NCBI GenBank assembly: GCA_015075075.1
Contig: JABTVA010000018.1
Coordinates: 1-51,945 of the forward strand
Source of the DNA: Deltaproteobacteria bacterium
GTDB lineage: Bacteria > Desulfobacterota > GWC2-55-46
DNA length: 51,945 nucleotides
Direction of reading: 5' to 3'
Part shown: positions 1 to 9,303 of the stretch, one piece after another
Layout: every line of letters begins with the position of its first letter
Position numbering within the stretch: position 1 is the stretch's first letter
Made by a program: the position numbers and the translations under genes
Notes under the pieces: model-generated
Databases searched by the model: none
The model's input: the letters and a program-made list of their open reading frames with translations, nothing else
Told to the model about the DNA's origin: nothing

Positions 1-1961
1 GACTTCGCCACCCACTGCGCCATCTCGACGACCGGGAGCTCGACGGTCACGACGGCCCCTCCCTCCTCGGGGCTCGTGATGTCTATGGAGCCGCCGTGCT
101 CCGTCACTATGCCGTGGGTTATGGATAGGCCGAGGCCCGTGCCCTTGCCCACGTCCTTGGTCGTGAAGAACGGGTCGAAGACCTTGTGTATGACGTCCCT
201 CGACACCCCCGGCCCGTCGTCCTTGAAGGAGATTACGATCCTCTTGCCCTCGACGCGGGTGGATATCTCTATCTTGCCCTTTCCCTTCTTCGCGACCATC
301 GCGTCTTCGGCGTTGTTTATGATGTTTATGAAGACCTGCTGCATCTGGAAGAGGTCTACCATCGTCCGCGGGAGGCCGTTTTCGAGCTTAAGCGCCACCT
401 GGATGTTGTTGGCTTTGAGCGAATACTCCCGGAGCTCTATCGTGTGCCTTATTATCTCGTTAATGCTGTGGTACTCCCTCTCGGTCTTCTTGGCCCTTGC
501 GAAGGTGAGGAGGTTCTGCACTATCTTCGCTGTCCGGAGCGACTCGTGGTAGATCTTCCGGAGCTTGTCCTTTATGTCGTCGAGCTTCTTGTCCCCGGGC
601 GTGTCCATGAGTATCTGGCTGAAGCCCATGATGCCCATGAGGGGGTTATTGAGCTCGTGCGCTATGCCCGCAACGAGCTTTCCGAGGCTCGATAGCTTCT
701 CAGAGTGCAGGAGCTGCTCGCGCAGGAGCTTCTCGTGGGTTATGTCCCTGGCGACGTGCACGCTCGCCCATACCTTCCCCTCCGCGTTGAAGACCGGGAA
801 GGTGGTCAGCTTGTAGCTCCCCTCGAAGACCAGGTCATCCACCTCGGCGTTGGCCACCTCGCCGGTCGCGAGCGTCCTCGAATGGGGGCACATCTCCTTC
901 TGCTCGTGCCTGCAGTAAAGGAGCTGGTAGCACTTCCTGCCGATGAGCTCCTCGGGCGTGGAATTGAACTTCCGGGCGAGCGCCTTGTTTATCTTTATTA
1001 TCTTGTACTCGTTATCGTGTATGGAGATGAGGTCCTGGATGGCGTCGAAGGTGGCGACCCACTCCTCCTTGCTCTTCATGACGAGTCCGAAGAGCTTGGT
1101 ATTCTCCTCGGCCCTCTTCTCAAGCGAGTCGAGCATGCTGTTGAAGGCCTTGGCCAGATACCCTATCTCGTCCTCGGCCTCGACTTTTATCCGCTCGTTT
1201 ATGCCCGCCTCGCCGTCGGCTATACGCCTTATTATCTCGACGTTCTTCCGGATGGGGCCTGTTATGGATTTGCGGATGAGGAGCGAAAGGAGTATCCCGC
1301 CCACGCCTATGGCCAGGATGCCGGAGAGGATCCACTGGTTCCTGATATGCGAGAGCATCCCGTACATGTCGGAAAGCGGGGTCCTTATGACGAGTATGCC
1401 CCTGGCGTCCTCGCTCACATGGCAGCTCTGGCACTTGGGCTTTTTTTCAATCGGCTGGAGATAGGTGAAGAGCGGCTCCTCATTGCTCCTGTCTATGTAG
1501 TATACCTCGCCCCTCTGCCAGTCCTTCCTGAATCTGGCCAGCGCGTCCCTGAACTCGGGGTTGCCAACGCCCCTGGCCGGGGGGCTCTCTTCCAGGTCGG
1601 GATGGCCCACGAGCCATTCCGGACGTATCTCGCCGAACTCCTTTTCGACCGCCCTTATGGTCTTCAGGTCCTTGAATGCCTCTTCAACGCCGTTGCTCCG
1701 TACTATGTAGACGCTCTCGATGCCCGGTGTTTTGCTCAGGGAGTTTATCAAGTGGCGCGCGAGGTCCGCCCTCTCCTCTATCATGTCCTCGTATATGGCG
1801 GTAAGTATGGGCTGGGCCATGAACCGGGAGGCCCGGAGCTTCTCCTCCAGGAGCTCCTTTTCCTTGTTGCTGATTTCCCAGTATATGGAGATGACGACGC
1901 CGATGGTGATGAGCCCGATGATGAGGACGAGTATCCTGGAATGTAGGCTTTTCTTGAGCAT
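1..1961 (-). CDS. Membrane sensor histidine kinase with periplasmic CxxCH haem motif (3' end beyond window)
   Basis: I translated this from the minus strand; the stop lies beyond the left edge, leaving about 653 residues. In order it shows a first membrane helix (about residues 7-27), a periplasmic sensor region, CQSCH at 177-181, a second helix (about 205-226), HAMP, a PAS domain from about 300 with a Cys cluster (KCYQLLYC...MCPHS), a HisKA segment with H435 in GIAHELNNPL, and an ATPase domain with DDGPGV and GTGLGLSITHG near the edge. CxxCH is the covalent c-type haem attachment motif. It lies on the periplasmic side just before helix 2, as in the haem-c sensor domains known from Geobacter chemoreceptors, so a redox or gas ligand is the likely signal (inference). 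ATG 1961 is the first start after an in-frame TAA about 30 bases upstream; no clear ribosome site is visible. The partner response regulator would lie left of the window. Confidence 0.93.
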   Translation of the reverse strand, partial: MLKKSLHSRILVLIIGLITIGVVISIYWEISNKEKELLEEKLRASRFMAQPILTAIYEDMIEERADLARHLINSLSKTPGIESVYIVRSNGVEEAFKDLKTIRAVEKEFGEIRPEWLVGHPDLEESPPARGVGNPEFRDALARFRKDWQRGEVYYIDRSNEEPLFTYLQPIEKKPKCQSCHVSEDARGILVIRTPLSDMYGMLSHIRNQWILSGILAIGVGGILLSLLIRKSITGPIRKNVEIIRRIADGEAGINERIKVEAEDEIGYLAKAFNSMLDSLEKRAEENTKLFGLVMKSKEEWVATFDAIQDLISIHDNEYKIIKINKALARKFNSTPEELIGRKCYQLLYCRHEQKEMCPHSRTLATGEVANAEVDDLVFEGSYKLTTFPVFNAEGKVWASVHVARDITHEKLLREQLLHSEKLSSLGKLVAGIAHELNNPLMGIMGFSQILMDTPGDKKLDDIKDKLRKIYHESLRTAKIVQNLLTFARAKKTEREYHSINEIIRHTIELREYSLKANNIQVALKLENGLPRTMVDLFQMQQVFINIINNAEDAMVAKKGKGKIEISTRVEGKRIVISFKDDGPGVSRDVIHKVFDPFFTTKDVGKGTGLGLSITHGIVTEHGGSIDITSPEEGGAVVTVELPVVEMAQWVAK

Positions 1962-2168
1962 ACCGCTACAGAGCGCCCGGGATTCGGCTTAACGGACCCG
2001 CTGAGGCCCCTTTCAGGCTGATTTTACGCGCACTTTCGCGTCAATACCGCGGAAGAGACCCTTTTCGCTTTTCTGGATATCTATTCTTATCGGACGAAAG
2101 CTGGAATATTTTAGCCCATTTTGAATTGGCCGGGTAGAAAAAAAAGGGGCTGGCTGAAGAGGAGGATG

Positions 2169-3164
2169 CTACTCGCCCTTGAGGTCGCGGCCCATTAGCC
2201 CGAGCACAGCCTCCCTGGGGTGCTTTCCTTCGTAAATAACGCTATATACCGCCTCGGCAATGGGCATCTCGACCCCGTTTTGCAAGGCAAGCTCCCTTGC
2301 CGCCCGCGAGGTCTTGACGCCCTCGGCCACCTCGAGCATGCGGCCGGTTATCTCGCCTATGGCCTCGCCTTTTCCTATGGAGACTCCGACAGAATAGTTC
2401 CTGCTCAAGGGCCCGGTGCAGGTAAGGACCAGGTCCCCGAGGCCCGAGAGGCCAGAGAAGGTCTCTCTACGCGCGCCCATCCTTACGCCGAGGCGGGCCA
2501 TCTCGGCAAGGCCTCTCGTTATTAGCGCGGCCCTGGCGTTATGGCCGAGCCCAAGCCCGTCTGATATGCCCGAGGCTATGGCGACGACGTTCTTAAGAGC
2601 GCCGCCGAGTTCGACCCCGATTGTATCGTCGTTAGTATATACCCTGAAGTAGCCTGTAGAGAACTCTTCCTGCACCCTGCGGGCCGACTGAACGGAAGCG
2701 GAGGCGGCGGTCAGGGCCGCGGGGAGCATTCGGCTCACCTCTTTTGCAAAGGAAGGGCCTGATAGGACCACGAAGGAAAAGGGCTTGCCTGAAAGGGCCT
2801 CGGAGATGACCCCGGCAGGGGTCATCATGCTCCCCTCCTCTATGCCCTTGGTGGCGCTTACGACGATGGAGCCGTCCCGGATAAAGCCCCTGGCCCCGGA
2901 AAATACGCCCCTCAAGCCGTGGGAAGGGACGACGCTTACGATGAAATCCGAGCTGTCGAGGGCCTCTTCAATGCTCGTGAAAGGGGTTATGCCGGAAGAG
3001 AGCTCCACCCCCGGCAGATACATGCTGTTCTCGCGTTTCTCTTTTATGGAGGCCCTGACCTCCTCCTCCCTTGCCCACAGGCTTACATCTTTTCCCTTGA
3101 GGGCAAGCACCTGGGCGAGCGTTGTCCCCCAGCTCCCTGCCCCGAGCACGGTAATCCGTCCCAT
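2169..3164 (-). CDS. gpsA: NAD(P)H-dependent glycerol-3-phosphate dehydrogenase
   Basis: Reduces dihydroxyacetone phosphate to sn-glycerol-3-phosphate, the backbone for phospholipids, in the cytoplasm. The 331-residue product has the normal family length. It starts with the Rossmann fold motif GAGSWGTTLA at residues 8-17, then NSMYLPG, the central VVLSGPSFAKEV, the catalytic-domain segment ELGGALKNVVAIASGI with the catalytic lysine, and ends in a family-typical HPREAVLGLMGRDLKGE tail. It is transcribed toward the sensor kinase. About 230 bases, including a large hairpin element, separate it from the end of gyrA upstream, so it probably has its own promoter. Confidence 0.97.
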   Translation of the reverse strand: MGRITVLGAGSWGTTLAQVLALKGKDVSLWAREEEVRASIKEKRENSMYLPGVELSSGITPFTSIEEALDSSDFIVSVVPSHGLRGVFSGARGFIRDGSIVVSATKGIEEGSMMTPAGVISEALSGKPFSFVVLSGPSFAKEVSRMLPAALTAASASVQSARRVQEEFSTGYFRVYTNDDTIGVELGGALKNVVAIASGISDGLGLGHNARAALITRGLAEMARLGVRMGARRETFSGLSGLGDLVLTCTGPLSRNYSVGVSIGKGEAIGEITGRMLEVAEGVKTSRAARELALQNGVEMPIAEAVYSVIYEGKHPREAVLGLMGRDLKGE

Positions 3165-3249
3165 CAGCCACGTCCTTTTAAGTCTCTCTTTGCCATGCCC
3201 ACTTACCCCGGCCTGCCCTCTACTGCTTGCTGAAAAACTCCGTTTTATT

Positions 3250-3382
3250 CAGGCTGCTCAAAAAGCTCCAGATGCGAGGCCCCCGTTGGAACAGGAGAAC
3301 TGGGAATGAGGCGCACTTTTCGCGTACGCCGGAGTGTCAAGCGACGTAGCCTTCGACGGAGAACGACTTTTTCAGCAGCCTG
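3250..3382. repeat. Large imperfect hairpin element downstream of gyrA
   Basis: Outer arms at 3250-3265 (CAGGCTGCTCAAAAAG) and 3367-3382 (CTTTTTCAGCAGCCTG) pair at 15 of 16 positions around about 100 bases of inner sequence, and a third arm-like copy (TTGCTGAAAAACTCC) lies at about 3228. The element begins 10 bases after the gyrA stop, so it may end gyrA transcripts. The arm sequence resembles dispersed intergenic repeats I recall from Desulfobacterota genomes. That recollection needs a search, but the hairpin is directly visible. Confidence 0.7.
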
Positions 3383-3391
3383 CCAAGCGGC

Positions 3392-5839
3392 TCACTCCTC
3401 TTCTTCCGAGTCGCCGGAATCGTCCTTCTCGGCTATGGGGGCCATCCCGGATATGTGCTCGCCTTTTTCTATGTCCATGAGCCTTACGCCCTGGGTGTTC
3501 CTGCCTATGACCGGTACGTCCTTCATGGCTATCCTTATTATCTTCCCGGAGCTCGTGGAAATCATGAGCTCGTCCGCGTCCGTCACCTTGACTATGCCTG
3601 CGACGGGCCCGTTCTTATCGGTTATCTTGATGTTTATGAGGCCGCTTCCGCCCCGGCCCTGGCCGCGGTACTCGGCGAACTCGGTCCTCTTGCCGTGGCC
3701 GTTCTCGGTGACGGTAAGGACGGTCGAGTTCTCCTCGACCGTCTCCATGGAGACCACGCGGTCGCCCTCGTCGAGCTTGATGCCCTTTACGCCCCTGGCC
3801 TGGCGCCCCATCTCCCTCACCTCGTCCTCGTGGAACCTTATGGCCTGCCCGAGGCGGGTGCCCAGGAAGAGGTCGGTCTTGCCGTCGGTCAGGCGCGCTG
3901 CGATGAGGCTGTCGCCCTCGTCGAGGCTCACGGCTATGAGCCCGCCCGAGCGAATGTGGGAAAAGCTCATGAGGTCGGATTTCTTGATTACCCCGTGGGC
4001 GGTCGCCATTGTAATGAAGTTTCCTTCCCTGAACTCGCGGACAGGGAGGAAGGCGGTTATGTGCTCGCCCTGGGCGATGTTGAGGATGTTCACTATGGCC
4101 TTGCCCTTGGCGGCCCTCCCGGCCTGGGGTATGTCGTAGACCTTGAGGGAGTAGGCCTTGCCCTTGTCCGTGAAGAAGAGGATATGGCTGTGGGTCGAGG
4201 CTATGAAGAGGTTCGAGACAAAGTCCTCTTCCTTGGTGGTCATGCCGGTCTTACCCTTGCCGCCCCGCTTCTGTATCTTGAAGAGGCTCGTGGGGTTCCT
4301 CTTTATGTAGCCGCCGCTCGTTATGGTGACCACCATGTCCTCTTCGGCGATGATGTCCTCGAGGGTTATCTCCCCGGCCTCGTCGACTATCTGGGTCCTC
4401 CGCTCGCTTCCGAACCGCTCCTTTACGTCCTTCAATTCGTCGACGACCACGGCCATGAGGAGCTTTTCGCTGGCGAGCCTCTCTTCGAGCATTTTTATGA
4501 GCTTAAGGAGCTCCCGGTACTCGTCTATTATCTTGTCCCTTTCGAGGGCCGTGAGCCTCTGGAGCCTCATGTCCAGGATGGCCTGGGCCTGTATCTCGGA
4601 GAGCTTGAAGTTCTTTAAGAGGCCCGACTTGGCCTCCTGCGGGCTCCTGGAGGCGCGTATGAGCTTTATGACCGCGTCCAGGTTGTCGAGGGCGATCTTC
4701 AGGCCCTCCAATATGTGGGCCCTCTCCCTTGCCTTCCTCAGCTCGAATACGGTCCTCCTCGCCACCACCTCTTTCCTGAACCTGACGAACTCCTTGAGGA
4801 GCTGCCCGAGGGAGAGCACCCTGGGCTGGCCGTCGACGATCGCGAGGTTTATTATGCCGAAGGAGGTCTTCATCTGGGTGTGGTGGTAGAGGTTGTTGAG
4901 TATGACCTCCGCGACCTCGTCCTTCTTAAGCTCCACCACTATCCTCATGCCCTCGCGGTCGCTCTCGTCCCGTACGTCCGAGATGCCCTCCACCTTCTTT
5001 TCGCGCACAAGCTCGGCGATACTCTCGATGAGCTTGGACTTGTTCACCTGGTAAGGTATCTCGGTTATGACGATTGCCTGGCGGCCTGTCCGGGGGTTCT
5101 TCTCTATGCTCGCCTTGGCGCGTAGCTGCAGCACCCCCCTGCCGGTCTCGTAGGCGTCCCTTATGCCTTTCCTGCCGCTTATGAACCCGGCTGTCGGGAA
5201 GTCCGGGCCGGGGACGAGCTGCATGAGCTCCTTTACCGTTGCATCGGGCTTGCCGATTATATGGATGAGCGCGTCGATTATCTCGGAGAGGTTGTGGGGC
5301 GGCATGTTGGTCGCCATGCCGACAGCTATGCCGGATGAGCCGTTCACGAGGAGGCAGGGGAAGGCCGCGGGAAGGACGACCGGCTCTTTCAGGGACTCGT
5401 CGTAGTTCGGCTGGAAATCGACCGTCTCCTTCTCTATGTCATTCAGGAGCTCGCTTGCGAGCTTCGCCATCCTGACTTCCGTGTACCTCATGGCTGCCGG
5501 CGGGTCGCCGTCTATGGAGCCGAAGTTGCCCTGGCCGTCTATGAGCGGGTACCGGAGCGAGAAGTCCTGCACCATCCTGGTGATTGCGTCGTATACCGCG
5601 GAATCTCCGTGGGGGTGGTACTTGCCTATGACGTCGCCGACCACGCGGGCGGACTTCTTGTAAGGCTTGTTCCACTCTACCCCCATCTCGTGCATGGCGT
5701 AGAGTATCCTCCTGTGGACCGGCTTCAAGCCGTCCCTCACGTCGGGCAACGCCCTGCCGATTATGACCGACATGGCGTAGTCCAGGTAGGACTTTTTCAT
5801 CTCGTCTTCTATATAGACCGGTCTCTGTTCCTGTGCCAT
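3392..5839 (-). CDS. gyrA: DNA gyrase subunit A
   Basis: Catalytic breakage-reunion subunit of gyrase, which introduces negative supercoils with GyrB. The 815 residues cover the whole protein. The catalytic tyrosine is Y119 in AAMRYTEVR. The quinolone-resistance region [17 protein letters not shown] keeps the sensitive-type residues S80 and D84 (E. coli S83 and D87). A GyrA box, [10 protein letters not shown], in the C-terminal beta-pinwheel marks it as gyrase, not topoisomerase IV. The tail is acidic ([10 protein letters not shown]), as in many GyrA proteins. A GAGGAG-like ribosome site lies directly before ATG 5839. gyrB is not in the window. Confidence 0.98.
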   Translation of the reverse strand: MAQEQRPVYIEDEMKKSYLDYAMSVIIGRALPDVRDGLKPVHRRILYAMHEMGVEWNKPYKKSARVVGDVIGKYHPHGDSAVYDAITRMVQDFSLRYPLIDGQGNFGSIDGDPPAAMRYTEVRMAKLASELLNDIEKETVDFQPNYDESLKEPVVLPAAFPCLLVNGSSGIAVGMATNMPPHNLSEIIDALIHIIGKPDATVKELMQLVPGPDFPTAGFISGRKGIRDAYETGRGVLQLRAKASIEKNPRTGRQAIVITEIPYQVNKSKLIESIAELVREKKVEGISDVRDESDREGMRIVVELKKDEVAEVILNNLYHHTQMKTSFGIINLAIVDGQPRVLSLGQLLKEFVRFRKEVVARRTVFELRKARERAHILEGLKIALDNLDAVIKLIRASRSPQEAKSGLLKNFKLSEIQAQAILDMRLQRLTALERDKIIDEYRELLKLIKMLEERLASEKLLMAVVVDELKDVKERFGSERRTQIVDEAGEITLEDIIAEEDMVVTITSGGYIKRNPTSLFKIQKRGGKGKTGMTTKEEDFVSNLFIASTHSHILFFTDKGKAYSLKVYDIPQAGRAAKGKAIVNILNIAQGEHITAFLPVREFREGNFITMATAHGVIKKSDLMSFSHIRSGGLIAVSLDEGDSLIAARLTDGKTDLFLGTRLGQAIRFHEDEVREMGRQARGVKGIKLDEGDRVVSMETVEENSTVLTVTENGHGKRTEFAEYRGQGRGGSGLINIKITDKNGPVAGIVKVTDADELMISTSSGKIIRIAMKDVPVIGRNTQGVRLMDIEKGEHISGMAPIAEKDDSGDSEEEE

Positions 5840-6180
5840 CTCTCCTCTTCCCTAAAGCTTTAAAAATACGGTTAAAATTCAACCCCGAACAGCCGCCGAA
5901 GGACCTGAAACCGAGGCTTTCCAGGGTGCAAGGCGTGGAAATAGGGTGTATACTTATTGGGTCAATATTAAATAATACCGAAGGTTTTGCAAGTGTGTCA
6001 AGGAGTTTAACAGTTCAGGCAGGGCCATCCGGGCCAGGGCTTTTAACGGCTTTTTTTGCCCAATTTTTAATGACATTCCCGGTTAATTTTGCTAATCTCT
6101 CTATTTTGAATCCGGGGCCCCCATGAAGCACCCTTAAGACATGGACGCGGGTTCCCCTCCATAATGATACCGACTCTTTA
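5840..6180. other. Gene-free region between gyrA and ppdK, first part
   Basis: This stretch holds the gyrA leader and AT-richer sequence between divergent gyrA and ppdK. I see no convincing coding frame: the open frames here are short and not conserved-looking. It presumably carries both promoters, but I could not pick a -35/-10 pair with confidence. Confidence 0.6.
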
Positions 6181-6320
6181 AGAGGCAAGCTCTAAAAATC
6201 AGAGTTTTTCCCCGCGGTCAAAGAAGGCCGGGAATAAAAAGCGGAGCATATATGTCAATATGTGAGCATTTTTATTCCCGTAGCTACGCAGAGTCCGGGG
6301 AAAAGGTCAATTTTTAGCGA
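6181..6320. repeat. Dispersed nested-palindrome element, copy 1
   Basis: Copy 1 of an element also found at 24063-24208 and 46632-46937. It has inner arms CGGGAATAAAAA / TTTTTATTCCCG around GCGGAGCATATATG...GTGAGCA, and outer arms of the TTTTCCCCG / CGGGGAAAA type. The outermost AGGCAAGCTC is a decayed match to the AAGGCAACCTC arm of copy 2. It ends only about 10 bases before the ribosome site of ppdK, so it lies in the ppdK leader and would be transcribed as a strong hairpin if the promoter is upstream. Confidence 0.85.
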
Positions 6321-6342
6321 CATATACCGGAGGATATTTCTT

Positions 6343-9068
6343 ATGGCCAGGAAATACGTCTACTTTTTCGGCGGCGGAAAGGCCGAAGGCAGGGGGGACA
6401 TGAAGGACCTCCTCGGAGGCAAGGGCGCGGGACTTGCCGAGATGACAAATATCGGGCTTCCCGTGCCTGCCGGCTTCACCATCACCACCGAGGTCTGCGA
6501 TTATTTCTACAAGAACGACCGCAAGTACCCCCAGGGCTTCCACGTCGAGCTTGAAAAGAACATCAAGAAGCTTGAGAGGCTTACCGGCAAAAAGGTCGGC
6601 GACCCCGGGGACCCGCTCCTCGTCTCCGTCCGCTCGGGCGCGGCCCGGTCCATGCCCGGCATGATGGAGACCATCCTCAACCTCGGGCTTAACGACTCCT
6701 CTGTCGAGGGGCTCGCAAAGAAGACCGGGAACCGCCGGTTCGCCCTCGACGCCTACAGGCGCTTCATAACCATGTACGGCTCCACGGCGATGGGGGTGCC
6801 GAGGCACAGGTTCGACTACGAGTTCGACGACATAAAGGAAAGAAAGACCAGGCTCAGGCTCAGCATACCGAGGTCCCGTCCCGTGCTCGATACCGACGTC
6901 AACGAGAGCGAGCTGGAAGACCTCATACCACGCTTGAAAAAGGTCTACGAGGAGCACACGAAAAAGCCCTTCCCGCAGGGGCCCAATGAGCAGCTCGAGG
7001 GCGCCATAAACGCGGTCATCGGCTCGTGGATGGCGGAAAAGGCCGTTACCTACAGGAGGGTCGAGAAGATAAACGGGCTTCGCGGCACTGCCGTGAACAT
7101 CGTCCAGATGGTCTTCGGCAACATGGGCGAGAACTCCGGCACCGGCGTCTGCTTCACGAGGGAGCCGAATACGGGCGAAAACATCTTTTACGGCGACCTC
7201 CTGATGAACGCGCAGGGCGAGGACGTGGTAGCCGGCATAAGGACGCCCTTGCACCTTTCCGACCTCAGGAAGCTCATGCCTAAGGCTTACAATGAGCTCC
7301 TTGACGTCAGGAAGAAGCTCGAACGGCACTACAAGGACATGCAGGACATAGAGTTCACCATCGAGACCGGCAAGCTCTACATCCTCCAGACCAGGGCCGG
7401 GAAACGCTCTCCCATGGCGGCCTTCAGGATAGCGGTGGACATGGTGAAGGAGAAGCTCATAACCAAGAAGGACGCCATCCTGAGGATTTCCGACAAGGAC
7501 ATAGAAGGGCTATTTTATCCCGTAATTGACCCGAAGATACCGATAGAGACGCTCCAGCAGAACCTCTTTGCCACGGGCATAGCCGCCGTGCCCGGCGCGG
7601 CCACGGGCTCGATCGTATTTACCGCCAAGGACGCGGAGGACCGGACCGCCGAGGGCAAGGCCGTGATCCTCGTAAGGACAGAGACGAGCCCCGAGGACGT
7701 GGGCGGCATGCACGCGGCCAAGGGGATCCTCACGGCGACCGGCGGCAAGACCTCCCACGCGGCGGTGGTCGCAAGGGGATGGGGCAAGTGCTGCATAGTC
7801 GGATGCGAGGACCTGAACATAGACTACAACGCCAAGACCGTCACCGTCGGGAGGACCGTCCTCAAGGAGGGCGACCCCCTTACCATAAACGGCTCCACGG
7901 GCGAGGTCTTCAAGGCGTCCATGAACCTCATAAAGCCGGAGCTGCCCGAGGCCTACCACACGCTCATGAGGTGGGCGGACGAGAACCGTAGCCTCAAGGT
8001 CCGCACGAACGTGGATACGCCATACGACGCCGAGAACGCCATAAGGCTCGGGGCCGAGGGCATAGGCCTGTGCAGGACCGAGCACATGTTCTTCGACACC
8101 GAGGAGCGGAGATTGGCCATCCAGCGGATGATCATCTCGGAAGACCAGAAGACCAGGAAAAAATCCCTCTACGAGCTCCTGCCCTTCCAGAGAAAGGACT
8201 TCATGGGCATATTCAGGGCCATGGACGGCAAGCCAGTTACCATAAGGCTCATAGACCCGCCGCTCCACGAGTTCGTCCCCCACACCGAGAGCGAGCAGAA
8301 GCAGCTCGCGAACAAGCTCAGCGCGCCCTCCACCAGGTAAAGCGGAGGATAGAGCGCCTGCATGGGCGAACCCCATGCTCGGGCACAGGACCGAGGCTCC
8401 TCATCACCTACAGGGAGGTCCTCGACATGCAGGTACGCGCCATCATAGAGGCCGCCTGCGACTGCAAGAGGAAGCGGATAAAGGTGTTCCCCGAGATAAT
8501 GCTCCCCCTCATAATAGACGCCAAGGAGCTCCAGATACTCGCGGCAAGGGCCAGGGAAATAGCGTCCGATGTAATGCGGGAGCAGGAGATAACGGTAGAG
8601 TTCCATATCGGCACAATGATAGAGGTGCCGCGGGCCGCGCTCCTGGCCGACCAGATTGCGGAGCAGGCGGACTTCTTCTCCTTCGGCACGAACGACCTCA
8701 CGCAGATGACCCTCGGCATGTCCAGGGACGACGCCGGCAGGTTCCTGCCCGACTACATTGACGAGAAGAAGACCGGGATACTGAAGGGCGACCCCTTCCA
8801 ATCCATAGACCAGGACGGGGTCGGGTTCCTCATCAGGCTCGCGATAATAAAAGGCAGGGCCAAAAAGGAGAACCTCAAGATAGGCATCTGCGGCGAGCAC
8901 GGCGGCGACCCGGACTCTGTCCGGTTCTGCCACATGAATTATTTCGATTACGTGTCGTGCTCTCCCTTCAGGGTACCCATAGCAAGGCTCGCGGCAGCGC
9001 AGGCCGAGATACGGAACCCCATGCCCGTCAAGGGCAAGCGCCAGATCACGATGAAGATAGTAGGATAG
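6343..9068 (+). CDS. ppdK: Pyruvate, phosphate dikinase (frameshifted in assembly)
   Basis: Interconverts pyruvate, ATP and phosphate with PEP, AMP and pyrophosphate, linking to the glycolytic genes at 24-27 kb. The family-typical start is MARKYVYFFGGGKAEG at ATG 6343, with GGAGGA 8 bases upstream; an open frame reaches back to 6262 but would start inside the repeat. Visible are the N-terminal ATP-grasp domain, the swivelling phosphohistidine at H472 (GGKTSHAAVVARG), and the C-terminal PEP/pyruvate barrel with GICGEHGGDP. Total span is about 908 codons, the normal length. Between about 8320 and 8395 the frame changes at least three times (LANKLS / VKRRIERLHG / NPMLGHR / LLITYREV), while the protein sequence stays recognisable throughout. 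I treat this as clustered consensus errors in one intact gene. A strong terminator follows. Confidence 0.93.
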
Positions 9069-9085
9069 AGATGACGGCACCTAAA

Positions 9086-9123
9086 AGAGGGGCGGCTGGT
9101 TCGAGCCGCCCCTCTTTTTTTTT
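9086..9123 (+). terminator. Rho-independent terminator after ppdK
   Basis: A perfect 12-bp stem AGAGGGGCGGCT / AGCCGCCCCTCT with loop GGTTCG (9098-9103) runs straight into a T-run, starting 18 bases after the ppdK stop. Confidence 0.95.
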
Positions 9124-9303
9124 ATTCGTAAACGCCGCGCCGCGTATTCCCCTTCCTACGTATCGACCTTTCATTCAGAATCTTACTGCATGGCACCCCT
9201 GTGAGTCAGCAGACCCCCCCTAAACTGGAAGTTTTCCTAAGTTAACGAATAAGATATTGTATTTTAAGGGAAAAATATTTTACATTCTGCCAGGGGTGAG
9301 TAG

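Noticed and set aside
705..1946. 413-codon open frame on the plus strand
   Set aside because: It is the antisense of the histidine kinase, whose minus-strand translation shows TM, HAMP, PAS, HisKA and ATPase motifs in order. High GC makes long antisense frames common.
3455..4618. 387-codon open frame on the plus strand
   Set aside because: Antisense of gyrA; no recognisable motif, and the Leu/Val/Tyr-rich make-up is typical of a shadow frame.
5833..6126. 97-codon open frame between gyrA and ppdK
   Set aside because: Starts inside the gyrA start region on the other strand, has no ribosome site, and its composition does not look coding.
8320..8395. Programmed ribosomal frameshift in ppdK
   Set aside because: Three changes in 75 bases with no slippery site or downstream stimulator; the same pattern occurs in many unrelated genes here.
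8070..9068. A second, separate gene for the PPDK C-terminal part
   Set aside because: The N- and C-terminal parts join without loss to a normal-length PPDK and there is no ribosome site or start at the break, so one frameshifted gene is the better reading.
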